Assembly: GCA_024742665.1 (NCBI GenBank)
Contig: JANSYA010000001.1
Coordinates: forward strand, 882,425-946,424
Length of the DNA stretch: 64,000 nt
Direction of reading: 5' to 3'
Source: a bacterium
GTDB lineage: Bacteria; Spirochaetota; Leptospiria; Leptospirales; Leptonemataceae
Shown piece by piece: positions 24,029 to 32,219 of this stretch. The notes below the pieces were generated by a model. It made no database searches. It was given only the letters and a program-made list of their open reading frames with translations, and had not been told where the DNA came from. The position numbers and the translations under genes are program-made. The first letter of the stretch is position 1; each line of letters starts with the position of its first letter.

Positions 24029-25861
24029 TCAGCTCGTAATGCGGTTGCGACCGGCCCGTTTGGATTGATACAACAAATGATCGAGGCGCGCGTAAAACTC
24101 GTCGCGACTTTCGCCGGCCGCGTAGCCTGCGCAGCCGATCGACGCGGTGACGGAAATGCGCTCCCGGGATTGCGAAGACTGGCCGGCATTGGACCTGCCG
24201 TTCTGATTGGATGCGGCTGACTCGGCGGGCGCTTCGATGCGCAGCTCCGCGATGCGGTCGCGAATCTTCTCGGCGGTGCGCAGTGCACCTTCGATTCCGG
24301 TCTGGGGCAATAGAATCAAAAACTCTTCGCCGCCGGTTCGCGCCACCGCGTCGGCGCTGCGGGTATTCGCGCGCAGGCTGCGCGCGATTTCAGTCAGGAC
24401 TCGATCGCCGGCCAGGTGGCCGTAGGCATCGTTAATTTCTTTAAAGAAATCCAGGTCGAGCATCAGGGCGCTGAAGGCGGAGTCGTAGCGGCGGGCGCGA
24501 TCGATTTCCGCGTCGATCTTTTCGAAGATCACCCGGCGATTCAAAAGATTCGTGAGGGGGTCGGTGGTCGCCAGCTCCGTCAGGCGCGTTTCGTTGTCGG
24601 CTTTGAAATAGGCGGCGGAAAGCACCGGCCCGAGAGCCCGCACATTTTCCAGATCGGCGTCGCTGAAGGGGCGGTCGCGCCGCGCGCGAAAAAAATAGAC
24701 GACGCCCATCAGGCGGCTTTCGGCGAGCACCGGCGTGGCCAGCAGACTTACGGCCCCGTGCCGCAAAAATTCGGGCCGGGCCAGGCTATGGCTTTCGTAT
24801 TCGTTGATGCAAATCGCTTTGCGATTGTGATAGATATAGCTGTAGGGCGTATCCGCGGCCGGCACTCGCAGGGGAGTCAGCGGTTCCGATTCGTCATCGC
24901 TCGTCGGTGGCCTGGCATCGCTTTCGCCGCGCGTTTCCATCGCGAAGCTTTCGTTCGCATAGTAGGTATCGAAGAGCACCGTTTCCTGTTTGGCTTCATA
25001 GACGCCCAGCACTGCAAAGTCGGCCTGCACGATTTCCGCGACGCCGCCCAGGGCCGCTTCGATTGTCGAGCGCGCGCCCTGCTGGGTCATCAGGCGGGTC
25101 AGGAGCTGGTTGATGCGATCCATGCTCAGGTACAGTCCGGGCGTCACGTCCCGGAACACGATCATCAGGCCGGTGATTGGAGCGTTCGTATCGCCAGTCG
25201 GCGCTTCGGCGTTGTCGGTCGGCGCCGGGCCGCCGTTCGCGTTGGAGTCGACGAAGCGCGATAGCGTTCGGAGCACGGCGGCATCGGCGGAGCTGTCTGG
25301 ATTGCCGGCGGCGTCTGATTCGGCCCCGGGATTTGCGCCATCGTCGGTGACCGGGATGGCCGTCAGCAGCACCTGGATCAGGCTGCCGTCTGAGCGGCGA
25401 AAGCGGGCCGTGTCCGTCGAAACCAGTTCGCCGTTGCTCAGCCCGGGATCGTAGAGCTGCTGCGGCGTCACGTCGGGAGAGATCGTGTCGGCGATAATGT
25501 CCCGGATCGGGTGACCGCTCAGATCCGAGCGGGTGAAGCCCAGCAGACGGCAGGCGGTGCTGTTCGCATAATAGATCCTGGACCCGGAGTCCAGGGCGAG
25601 CACGCCGTCGCTGACCGCGTTGAGCAGGTAGTGATTGGAGTCGAAGCGGCCCTCGTCGTCGATGGCGTTCAGGCCGGGCGGCGGCGGCCCGTCCTGGATC
25701 AGCGCCCGGGTCGGTAGATCGCTTTCGAACTGCTGGCTCGACGGTTCCACGGAATCGCTAAGGTTGCCGCGGAAAACCGAGCTTGCAAGGTACTTTTTTA
25801 TACGCGAGTCGCAATCCGTCGGATTTGGGGCGTCCGGCCCTCGACTTGACACAGCAATCAT
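24029..25861 (-). CDS. PAS-GAF-GGDEF diguanylate cyclase with intact I-site
   Basis: A 610-residue signalling protein. After a disordered N-terminus come a PAS domain (about 75-230, with an Asp/Ala/Gly-rich insertion), a GAF domain (about 255-420) and a GGDEF domain. The active site reads ARTGGEEF, and the upstream RSAD matches the RxxD inhibitory site at the correct five-residue spacing, so the enzyme should make c-di-GMP and be product-inhibited. An insertion rich in Ser, Asn and Gln (encoded near 24150-24230) splits the GGDEF domain before ITS-type C-terminal strands. No membrane segment is present. ATG 25861 has AGGA 8 bases upstream. It is divergent from the MTA phosphorylase gene only 18 bases away. 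Confidence 0.93.
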   Translation of the reverse strand: MIAVSSRGPDAPNPTDCDSRIKKYLASSVFRGNLSDSVEPSSQQFESDLPTRALIQDGPPPPGLNAIDDEGRFDSNHYLLNAVSDGVLALDSGSRIYYANSTACRLLGFTRSDLSGHPIRDIIADTISPDVTPQQLYDPGLSNGELVSTDTARFRRSDGSLIQVLLTAIPVTDDGANPGAESDAAGNPDSSADAAVLRTLSRFVDSNANGGPAPTDNAEAPTGDTNAPITGLMIVFRDVTPGLYLSMDRINQLLTRLMTQQGARSTIEAALGGVAEIVQADFAVLGVYEAKQETVLFDTYYANESFAMETRGESDARPPTSDDESEPLTPLRVPAADTPYSYIYHNRKAICINEYESHSLARPEFLRHGAVSLLATPVLAESRLMGVVYFFRARRDRPFSDADLENVRALGPVLSAAYFKADNETRLTELATTDPLTNLLNRRVIFEKIDAEIDRARRYDSAFSALMLDLDFFKEINDAYGHLAGDRVLTEIARSLRANTRSADAVARTGGEEFLILLPQTGIEGALRTAEKIRDRIAELRIEAPAESAASNQNGRSNAGQSSQSRERISVTASIGCAGYAAGESRDEFYARLDHLLYQSKRAGRNRITS

Positions 25862-25879
25862 TTGTGAAATCCTGGCGGC

Positions 25880-26743
25880 ATGTCTGACGTCCAAATTGGT
25901 GTAATCGGCGGCTCGGGTCTCTACGATCTGGACGGCCTGAAAGTGATCGAAGAGGTCACTCCCGAAACTCCCTGGGGTAAACCCTCCGACGCGATTCTGG
26001 TCGGGGAGTACGCCGGCAAAAAACTGGCCTTTCTACCGCGCCACGGCCGCGGCCACTTCCTGGCGCCGCATGAAGTTCCGGTGCGTGCGAACATCGCCGC
26101 TCTCAAAATGCTGGGCGTCGAAGAAATCGTAGCCTTTAGCGCCGTCGGCAGTCTGCGCGAAGAGATTCCGCCGCGGGATTTTATTCTGCCGCATCAAATC
26201 ATCGATCGCACGAAGGGCGTGCGCCCGGTCACCTATTTCGAAAACGGCATCGTCGCCCACGCCACTTTCGGCGATCCCTTCAGCGACTATCTGGCCGAGA
26301 TCATCGCTTCGCAAAAAGACGCCCTGGGCGGTATCACGCTGCATCGCAATAAAACCCTGGTCTGCATGGAAGGTCCGGCCTTCTCGACGCGGGCCGAATC
26401 GAATATGTATCGCCAGCTCGGCGCCGACATTATCAACATGAGCGTGTTGCCGGAATCCAAGCTTGCTCGCGAACTTGAGATCAGCTACCAGATGGTTTGT
26501 ATGTCGACCGACTACGACTCCTGGAAGATCGAAGAAGAATCGGTCACCGCTGACGAGATCATCAAAGTGCTCGGCGACAACGCGGCGGCGGCGAAGAAGC
26601 TGCTCGCGGCGGTCATTCCCCATCTGGGACAGAAACCGAATCCCTTGAAAGGCAGCATGAAGTTCGCGATCATCACCGCGCCGGATAAACGCAACCCGGA
26701 AATCGTCGCGAAACTCAACAAGGTGCTCCCAGGATATTTCTAA
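25880..26743 (+). CDS. mtnP: S-methyl-5'-thioadenosine phosphorylase
   Basis: A 287-residue PNP/MTAP-family purine phosphorylase. GVIGGSGLYDL is the N-terminal phosphate-binding loop, LPRHGRGH and RANI the ribose/phosphate contacts, EGPAFSTRAES and GADIINMSVLPESKLA the base and methylthioribose site. The Ser/Leu/Pro after NM and the later STDYDSW segment fit MTAP rather than purine nucleoside phosphorylase. It cleaves methylthioadenosine from polyamine and SAM reactions into adenine and methylthioribose 1-phosphate. Length is typical. It is the first gene of a pair: the next ATG follows its stop by a single base. Confidence 0.95.
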   Translation: MSDVQIGVIGGSGLYDLDGLKVIEEVTPETPWGKPSDAILVGEYAGKKLAFLPRHGRGHFLAPHEVPVRANIAALKMLGVEEIVAFSAVGSLREEIPPRDFILPHQIIDRTKGVRPVTYFENGIVAHATFGDPFSDYLAEIIASQKDALGGITLHRNKTLVCMEGPAFSTRAESNMYRQLGADIINMSVLPESKLARELEISYQMVCMSTDYDSWKIEEESVTADEIIKVLGDNAAAAKKLLAAVIPHLGQKPNPLKGSMKFAIITAPDKRNPEIVAKLNKVLPGYF

Positions 26744-26744
26744 G

Positions 26745-27836
26745 ATGAGCGGGCGCGAGCCGAAATACTTTCGCGCCCGGGAGCCGCGCTTCCGCCCGCT
26801 TCGATTCCCCGGCGGTCGCGCGCTGCTCTTCGCGTGCGCTGTATTCGCCGGTCTGCTCGCGCCCGCGTCGGCGGTATTGGCGCAGGCTTTGAATCTACAG
26901 GCCGGCGGCGATACCGGCAACCAGATCGAAAAATTTCCGACGCCCCGCGATCCATCGTACGTGCCGCCCCTTCTTTCGCAATCCACGCTGGACTCGGCCA
27001 ATGAAACGGAGCTGGGCGGATCGGCCCTGGTCTTTTCCGGCGGCGGCGGAGATCTCGTGAGCCTCTTCGCGGAGCGTCGCGCGGCGCAGTTGGAAGCGGC
27101 CCGGCGGGCGGATCGTTACGGCGAACGCAACGCCCAGTATCTGGACCAGACGGGCCAGGATCGCGCGCTACTCGAACAGAATCTCCAGCGCCAATTCGGC
27201 AGCGCCCGGGGACTCCCCCGCGATTTCGGTAAGTCGCACTACACCGAAACGCCGGCGCGTCGTTTTTCGGTCGTTTTCTTTTTATCACTGCCGATTACAG
27301 CGGGCGTTGTCGGGGGACTCTACCAGGCCTTCGGTCCCGGCGTGGTTATCGACGGCCCCGCGGACTATCCGGCGCTGCTTGGCATTCTGGGCGCGGGCAG
27401 CGTTTTCTCGGCCCTGATCGGCTACTATGATTATAAGCAAACCTACGAAGCGCGCGCGCACGCGGTCGGCCATCGCGCGCGAGAAGCCTATGAGCTGCGC
27501 AATCATCCCTTCGGTCCGCGCGGTGTGAAGGATCCTCTCGATTCTTTCGATACTCTGGATGCGCAGGCGGGCGAAGGCGATTCGAGTTTCTGGTTTGATC
27601 GTCCGGATGGACCGACCCGGCGCGTGTCCGCCGAATTCGATGGAGCCCATGGTTTCTTATATGTCCACAAAGCCTGGCGCACGGCCGCCGCTGACGATGC
27701 GCGCCGTTCGCTACGCAGCATCGCGAACTCAAAGGCCGGACGCGCAGTCGCCGCTTCGCAGGCCGGCGGCGCTGGAAATTTTCGCGCAGACGATCCCGCG
27801 CGGCTGCTGAATTTTCGCTGGCGTTTTACGTACTGA
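26745..27836 (+). CDS. Hypothetical envelope protein with signal peptide and two membrane helices
   Basis: A 363-residue protein translationally coupled to mtnP (1-base gap). Residues 1-47 make a long signal sequence ending near VLAQA. A hydrophilic region with a short Arg/Ala-rich helix (about 105-150) is followed by two hydrophobic helices (about 174-195 and 203-226) and a polar C-terminal half that ends in an aromatic-rich RWRFTY. No known family is recognised. It is probably inner-membrane with periplasmic domains. The stop lies 4 bases before the 22-nt palindromic array. Confidence 0.6.
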   Translation: MSGREPKYFRAREPRFRPLRFPGGRALLFACAVFAGLLAPASAVLAQALNLQAGGDTGNQIEKFPTPRDPSYVPPLLSQSTLDSANETELGGSALVFSGGGGDLVSLFAERRAAQLEAARRADRYGERNAQYLDQTGQDRALLEQNLQRQFGSARGLPRDFGKSHYTETPARRFSVVFFLSLPITAGVVGGLYQAFGPGVVIDGPADYPALLGILGAGSVFSALIGYYDYKQTYEARAHAVGHRAREAYELRNHPFGPRGVKDPLDSFDTLDAQAGEGDSSFWFDRPDGPTRRVSAEFDGAHGFLYVHKAWRTAAADDARRSLRSIANSKAGRAVAASQAGGAGNFRADDPARLLNFRWRFTY

Positions 27837-27840
27837 AGGC

Positions 27841-27972
27841 AGGCGCTTCGCACTCTTGTTGCAGGCGCTTCGCGCTCTTTTATCGCTCTGCCTGCGGCAG
27901 AGTTGCAGGCGCTTCGCGCTCTTGTATTGCTCTGCCTGCGGCAGAGTTGCGAGTGCTTCGCACTCTTGTACT
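27841..27972. repeat. Array of six 22-nt palindromic units at a convergent gene junction
   Basis: Six units of exactly 22 bases start at 27841, 27863, 27885, 27907, 27929 and 27951. Units 1, 2, 4 and 6 are type A (AGGCGCTTCGCRCTCTT core; a GCG-rich hairpin). Units 3 and 5 are type B, identical to each other, with a perfect 7-bp stem CTCTGCC/GGCAGAG. The A+B pairs at 27863-27906 and 27907-27950 differ at 2 of 44 positions. The last unit overlaps the stop codon of the minus-strand sigma-factor gene. There are no spacers, so this is not CRISPR. It fills the whole gap between two convergent genes. Confidence 0.92.
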
Positions 27973-29008
27973 AATTCGGATCGTCCTGCAGGATTCGCAG
28001 GCGCCGTGTTTCGTACAGTCGCCGCAGGTCTCCGGCGAAGTCCCGGAGTTTTCCGGTGGTCTGCTCCGGCGGTGACGATGATTCTGCGCGCTGAGCCGTC
28101 GTGCGATAGGCGCTATAATAGCCGCTGCCTCTAAAGGCGCCCGATATTTCTCCCAGGTATTCAATCTCCTGGCCGTACTCTTTTTCAAGTCGCGCGATTT
28201 CGCCGGATTTGCGCAGGCGATCCGCCAGCTCTAAGTACGAATCGAGCCGGCCGTTTTTGAGCGAGTAGTCGATGCGCTGGTCGCAGCGACAGGCGTTGTT
28301 CGAATTGACCAGGCCGCAGTTGGTGCCCATAAACGCGGCCATGCGAGAACGGGCCCGGGACAGTCGCTTGCGAAAGGCCGCCGTTTCGATTTGCATAATA
28401 TAGGCGCCTTCTTCGCCGCTCGCGTCGAAGACCGCGCCGAGCAAAAAGGCCATGCGATATTCCCGGGTCAGGCACAGTAGCATCGCGTGCAGGCAGGCCA
28501 TGCGAACCTGGTCTCGGAGCATGCCGAGCTCAATCTCGTCTTCGAAATCAGGGGCGCGGCTGCCGTGCTGGAGTTCGCGCTCGACCGTGCGAAAGGCGCC
28601 GGCACTCGTCTCGACATCGGCGTCGGTCTGCGCCTGACGTTCTGGACTGTGTTCGATGCCATCCGCGCCCCGGCTTTCGAAGCGATTCTCGAATCGATTT
28701 TCGAATCGATTTTCCGGGCGGCTCTTTTTTACGTTCAGCAGATAGTTCACGGCGATGCGGTAGGCCCAGGTCGGGAAAGCGCTTTCGCCGCGAAAGGTCT
28801 GCAGATTGGTCGTGATCTTTAAAAGAATCTCCTGGGTCGCGTCGGCCGCGTCCTCGGGCTGCCACAGAAATTTCAGGGCCAGATTAAAGACGCCGTTCTG
28901 AATGGCGCGCAGCAATTCTTCCAGGGCCGAAAGATTGCCCGCCAGAGCGCCGCTGACCAGGCGATCGTAGTCGATCGCCTGACCGGGGGGATCGGTCCAG
29001 TAGGCCAT
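27971..29008 (-). CDS. ECF-type sigma-70 factor with C-terminal cysteine motif
   Basis: A 345-residue sigma factor. Region 2 spans about 25-95 (ALKFLWQPEDAADATQEILLKI and TWAYRIAVNYLL), region 4 about 165-227 (LCLTREYRMAFLL and FRKRLSRARSRM). A Cys cluster, Cys231, Cys240 and Cys242 (CGLVN...ACRC), follows region 4 as in a subgroup of ECF factors and may bind zinc. About 100 more residues complete the protein, longer than most ECFs (about 190), so regulation may be built in; no anti-sigma gene is adjacent. Residues 100-111 are a triple FENR-type repeat from a 12-base DNA repeat (about 28675-28715). ATG 29008 has CGGAA 7 bases upstream. DUF1304 precedes it. Confidence 0.88.
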   Translation of the reverse strand: MAYWTDPPGQAIDYDRLVSGALAGNLSALEELLRAIQNGVFNLALKFLWQPEDAADATQEILLKITTNLQTFRGESAFPTWAYRIAVNYLLNVKKSRPENRFENRFENRFESRGADGIEHSPERQAQTDADVETSAGAFRTVERELQHGSRAPDFEDEIELGMLRDQVRMACLHAMLLCLTREYRMAFLLGAVFDASGEEGAYIMQIETAAFRKRLSRARSRMAAFMGTNCGLVNSNNACRCDQRIDYSLKNGRLDSYLELADRLRKSGEIARLEKEYGQEIEYLGEISGAFRGSGYYSAYRTTAQRAESSSPPEQTTGKLRDFAGDLRRLYETRRLRILQDDPN

Positions 29009-29037
29009 AGCCGCGTTCCGTTCTCAGGGAACCCTTT

Positions 29038-29415
29038 TCAGGCGACGCTGCGCCGGGCCAGCAGGGTCGCGCCGAGCGCCAGGGCCGCCGGGAGAGCCTG
29101 GATAAAGTAGATGCTGGGTTTCGCGGTGTAGCCGCCGTACAGACCCGCGACAATCACGCAGCCCAGAAAGAAGCACTGCACGCTAAACTGCATGTGATCT
29201 TTCAAAAAGAGCAGGGCCCAGAACAGACCCGCCGCCAGGAATCCGTTGTACAGGCCCTGGTTGGCCGCGAGCACGGCGGACTCGGCCGCGAATTCGGGCG
29301 TTGTGCCGAAGGCTTTCATGCCGCGTTCGGTCTGCCACAGAAACATTTCCAGAATCAAAATATAGACGTGCAGCGCGGCGACCGCGCCGGTCAGAATCTT
29401 ACTTAACAATTGCAT
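29038..29415 (-). CDS. DUF1304 membrane protein
   Basis: A 125-residue protein with four hydrophobic helices. LEMFLW after the first helix and NQGLYNGFLAAGL in the second loop/helix match the DUF1304 family of small inner-membrane proteins of unknown function. AGGAG lies 7 bases before ATG 29415. The ECF sigma gene begins 29 bases downstream of the stop, so the two are likely co-transcribed, and the membrane protein could be linked to sigma-factor control; this is only an inference. Confidence 0.88.
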   Translation of the reverse strand: MQLLSKILTGAVAALHVYILILEMFLWQTERGMKAFGTTPEFAAESAVLAANQGLYNGFLAAGLFWALLFLKDHMQFSVQCFFLGCVIVAGLYGGYTAKPSIYFIQALPAALALGATLLARRSVA

Positions 29416-29488
29416 TTTCTTTCTCCTGTTGCTTACTCTTGATTGGACAATTCGCAGCCCGGCCGCGTGACCGTTTTCGTGAAATTTT

Positions 29489-29602
29489 TTAGAGATAGCC
29501 GCCGGCCACCAGCAGGGCTGTGGCGACCCCCACCAGAATCGCGGTCCAGGCGCCGGGATTCGCGCGAAAGACGTTGATCATCAGTTTGAAATAATATCGC
29601 AT
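29489..29602 (-). CDS. 37-residue single-span membrane peptide
   Basis: A short frame ATG 29602 to TAA 29489 encodes 37 residues: a basic/aromatic N-terminus (MRYYFKLMINVFRANPG) followed by one hydrophobic helix (residues 19-37) ending in GGYL. It lies 73 bases upstream of DUF1304 on the same strand and could be the first member of that operon. Composition is typical of real small membrane proteins and the stop is clean, but there is no strong Shine-Dalgarno. An internal Met at residue 8 could be the start. Confidence 0.45.
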   Translation of the reverse strand: MRYYFKLMINVFRANPGAWTAILVGVATALLVAGGYL

Positions 29603-29708
29603 TGATTGGCTGGAATTGGGGGCGTCCGCGCCCTGAAATCGGACCGTCGGGATTTCGGGCTCAATTTAGCTTGACCGGGCAGGGGTTCTGCAACCCTTTC
29701 TTTTGGTA

Positions 29709-30266
29709 ATGGCCAAATCCCGCAGCAAAGCCGCCAGCTCATCCGGACGGCGGAAGAGCGCCAGCAAAGGCGCATCGAAAGGCGTCTCCAAAAACGCTTC
29801 CAAAAAGAAAGCATCCCGCGCCGGGCGATCCACCCGTTCAGCCGCCCGCACGGATTTGAGCGACGCGGCCAGCCGTCCGCCCCTGAAGGCGGGCGACGTG
29901 CCCGATGATATCGAACTGCTGAACGTGCACCGCTATCCGGAATCCATGCCGGCTTCGGTCGTGGCTTTCGTGCGCAACGATCGCAGCTGCCAGCGACGCC
30001 TGGAAGAACTCGCGAAGAGCACGCCGGGCAAACGCGGCCAGTCTGGATTCAATCAGCTCTTTCAGCAAAAGCTGGATGAATCGGCGGACGGGCCGGGACC
30101 CGCCCCGAAGGTGTATCGAGCCGACGACTCGCCTGCCGGCAAAGACGGAGCCAGCGATGGAGCCCCGGACGGCGGCGGTCCTTCGAATTTCAGTCGCCCC
30201 ATGCCCGCTCCGCGCCGACCGGAAAGCGGCGGCATCGGCGGATTCTTTCGGAAACTATTCTCGTGA
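29709..30266 (+). CDS. Protein with basic histone-H1-like N-terminal tail
   Basis: A 185-residue protein. Residues 1-48 are almost entirely Lys, Ser, Ala, Gly and Arg (short SKGASKGVSK-type repeats), as in H1 or Hc1-like nucleoid proteins. Residues 60-125 contain a compact segment (DDIELLNVHRYPESM, VVAFVRNDRSCQRRLEELAK) that may fold. The C-terminus is Pro/Gly/Asp-rich and ends GGFFRKLFS. The basic tail suggests binding to DNA or RNA, not tested by any motif. Its TGA overlaps the GTG start of homoserine dehydrogenase, so the two are translationally coupled. An in-frame TTG at 29703 would add two residues. Confidence 0.65.
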   Translation: MAKSRSKAASSSGRRKSASKGASKGVSKNASKKKASRAGRSTRSAARTDLSDAASRPPLKAGDVPDDIELLNVHRYPESMPASVVAFVRNDRSCQRRLEELAKSTPGKRGQSGFNQLFQQKLDESADGPGPAPKVYRADDSPAGKDGASDGAPDGGGPSNFSRPMPAPRRPESGGIGGFFRKLFS

Positions 30267-31612
30267 AACACGCGCAAGACGTGAAACAATGGAAGATCGG
30301 ACTGCTCGGCCTGGGCACAGTCGGTCGCGGCGTCGTAGAAATACTGGGTGAACGTTCGGCAATCCTGGCGGCGAGAGCCGGCGTGGACATTCGCGTCGCC
30401 CGGGTCTTCGATCGCAGCTGGCGTAAAAAGCAGGACGTGCTGGGCGACATCCCCGCTTCGGATAACGCGGACGACGTGCTGAACGATCCGGAGCTGGACG
30501 TCGTCGTCGAATTGATCGGCGGTCTGGAGCCGGCGCATGATTTCGTCCGTCGCGCGCTGGAGTCCGGCAAAAACGTCGTCACGGCGAACAAAGCTCTGCT
30601 GGCCCGCCACGGCAATACGCTGCTGCCTCTCGCGCGCAAACATCAGGTCAGCGTGGGTTTCGAAGCGGCCGTCGCCGGAGCGCTGCCGGTCATTCGCAAT
30701 ATGCGCCGCAGTTTTGTTTCCGATGACGTAAGCGCTATTCATGCGATCTTAAACGGCACCAGTAATTTTATCTTAACCCGTATGGAAGAAGACGGGATGG
30801 ACTACGCCGAAGCGCTGAAGCTCGCCCAGGATCGCGGCTTCGCCGAGGCCGATCCGACCTTCGACGTGGGCGGTTTCGACGCCGGTCAAAAGCTCGCGAT
30901 TCTCGCCGCTCTGGCGTTCGATACGGCCATCGCTGAAGACGCGGTGATCGTCGAAGGCATCGAAACGATTCGCCACAAAGACCTGAGTTTCGCCGCCGCC
31001 ATGAATCGCGTGATTCGCCCCCTGGCGATCGCGCGCAAATTTCCGGACGGTCGCATCAGCCTGCGCGTGCACGCGGCCATGTTGCCCGCCGATCACGCTC
31101 TCGCCGCCGTGCAGGATGAAAAGAACGCGGTTATGATCGACACGTCTAATTCGGGACCCGCCATGATTATGGGACTGGGCGCGGGAGCGCGGCCGACCGC
31201 CGCCGCGGTGATCAGCGACCTGGTGTTTCTGGCCGGCCGCGAAAGCGGGCAGTCCCAGATCTGGCTGTCGGGCTTCGATCAGCCGAATCCGGTCACTGAA
31301 TTCGAATATCGTTTTTATCTGCGCTTCCAGACTGTCGACCGACCTGGAGTGCTGTCGGAAATATCAAGAATTCTCGCAGGCGAACAAATATCGATCGCTT
31401 CAGTGCACCAGTACGAAGGTGCCGAGCCGATCGATCTGGTTGTCGTTACGCACACTGTCGACGAAGCCGCGCTCAAGCGCGCTCTGGACAGCATCGCGAA
31501 GCTGGAATCGATCCTGGCGGCGCCGATCTGGATTCGCATGAAAGAAGAGCACCAGTCGGGCGAAGGTGATTCTGGATCGTCGGTGCTCCCGGGCGCGGAC
31601 GGCCGTGGCTGA
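30263..31612 (+). CDS. hom: Homoserine dehydrogenase with C-terminal ACT domain
   Basis: A 449-residue enzyme. GLGTVGRGVVEIL is the Rossmann nucleotide loop; VVTANKALLA, NGTSNFILTRM and EADPTFDVGGFDAGQKLAILA form the substrate region with the catalytic Lys in AGQK. The C-terminal 90 residues (FYLRFQTVDRPGVLSEISRILA) are an ACT domain, which in this family gives threonine feedback inhibition. It reduces aspartate semialdehyde to homoserine for threonine and methionine synthesis. The GTG start at 30263 overlaps the stop of the basic-tailed protein by 4 bases, and the next gene overlaps its end. Confidence 0.96.
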   Translation: MKHAQDVKQWKIGLLGLGTVGRGVVEILGERSAILAARAGVDIRVARVFDRSWRKKQDVLGDIPASDNADDVLNDPELDVVVELIGGLEPAHDFVRRALESGKNVVTANKALLARHGNTLLPLARKHQVSVGFEAAVAGALPVIRNMRRSFVSDDVSAIHAILNGTSNFILTRMEEDGMDYAEALKLAQDRGFAEADPTFDVGGFDAGQKLAILAALAFDTAIAEDAVIVEGIETIRHKDLSFAAAMNRVIRPLAIARKFPDGRISLRVHAAMLPADHALAAVQDEKNAVMIDTSNSGPAMIMGLGAGARPTAAAVISDLVFLAGRESGQSQIWLSGFDQPNPVTEFEYRFYLRFQTVDRPGVLSEISRILAGEQISIASVHQYEGAEPIDLVVVTHTVDEAALKRALDSIAKLESILAAPIWIRMKEEHQSGEGDSGSSVLPGADGRG

Positions 31613-32096
31613 AGGCCTGTCCTTCCGTCTGTGTCTGCATGAGTTTCCCGGCACAGGCGAAGCGCCGCACCTGGATCTTTTCGTACGGGCGACGTGGCGC
31701 GTTTCCCGGCTCGACACCTTTGAAATCTCAAGCGACTTTTTGCCCGAATTAGAGGGGCGGCCCGGGGAGTCCGCTCCCGAATCCGAAGAGGCCGTTCAAA
31801 CGCTTTCCCCGCCGGGGCCTCTGTTCCGTCTCCGCATCCTGGAAGCCGGCTCTTCGGCTGCGGGCGGGCCGGCGGATTCGAATCGGGTCGATTCCGGCGA
31901 CTCGCGCGTCTGGCGGGCGGAGCGGAAGGCGAATCATCGCCTGCGGTATTGGAGTCATAGCGGTCCGATCGAGCCGGCGGAACCGGGCGGTCCGGAACGT
32001 GGACGGATTCGGGAAGTCGGCCGGGGATTTTTACTCGGTACGCTGCCACCGCAGTCGGAATCGGGATTTGATTTTCAGCTGGAAGTGAGGCGATAG
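31605..32096 (+). CDS. Hypothetical protein in the hom operon
   Basis: A 163-residue protein read from GTG 31605, which overlaps the last codons of hom. It begins VAEGLSFRLCLHEFP and contains a strand-rich start (PHLDLFVRATWRVSRLDTFEIS) and a polar C-terminal half rich in Gly, Pro, Glu and Arg. No family is recognised. The opposite strand also holds a long open frame, but strand continuity with hom and the overlap favour this one. The start is uncertain because no ribosome site is clear. Confidence 0.5.
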   Translation: MAEGLSFRLCLHEFPGTGEAPHLDLFVRATWRVSRLDTFEISSDFLPELEGRPGESAPESEEAVQTLSPPGPLFRLRILEAGSSAAGGPADSNRVDSGDSRVWRAERKANHRLRYWSHSGPIEPAEPGGPERGRIREVGRGFLLGTLPPQSESGFDFQLEVRR

Positions 32097-32219
32097 CCTG
32101 GATTTTTTGCGTGTTTTTTTGGGCGGGTTGCCAGGAAATGTAAAAATAGCGACGGGTCGTCTCGAAAATTTCGTCTTATGTAGCGACTCCGGGCAAGGAC
32201 GGAGACGGACGAAACGCAG

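Noticed and set aside
31315..32049. 244-codon minus-strand frame across the end of hom
   Set aside because: Overlaps the hom ACT domain antisense; the plus-strand frame continuing the operon is preferred, though that gene itself is only moderately supported.
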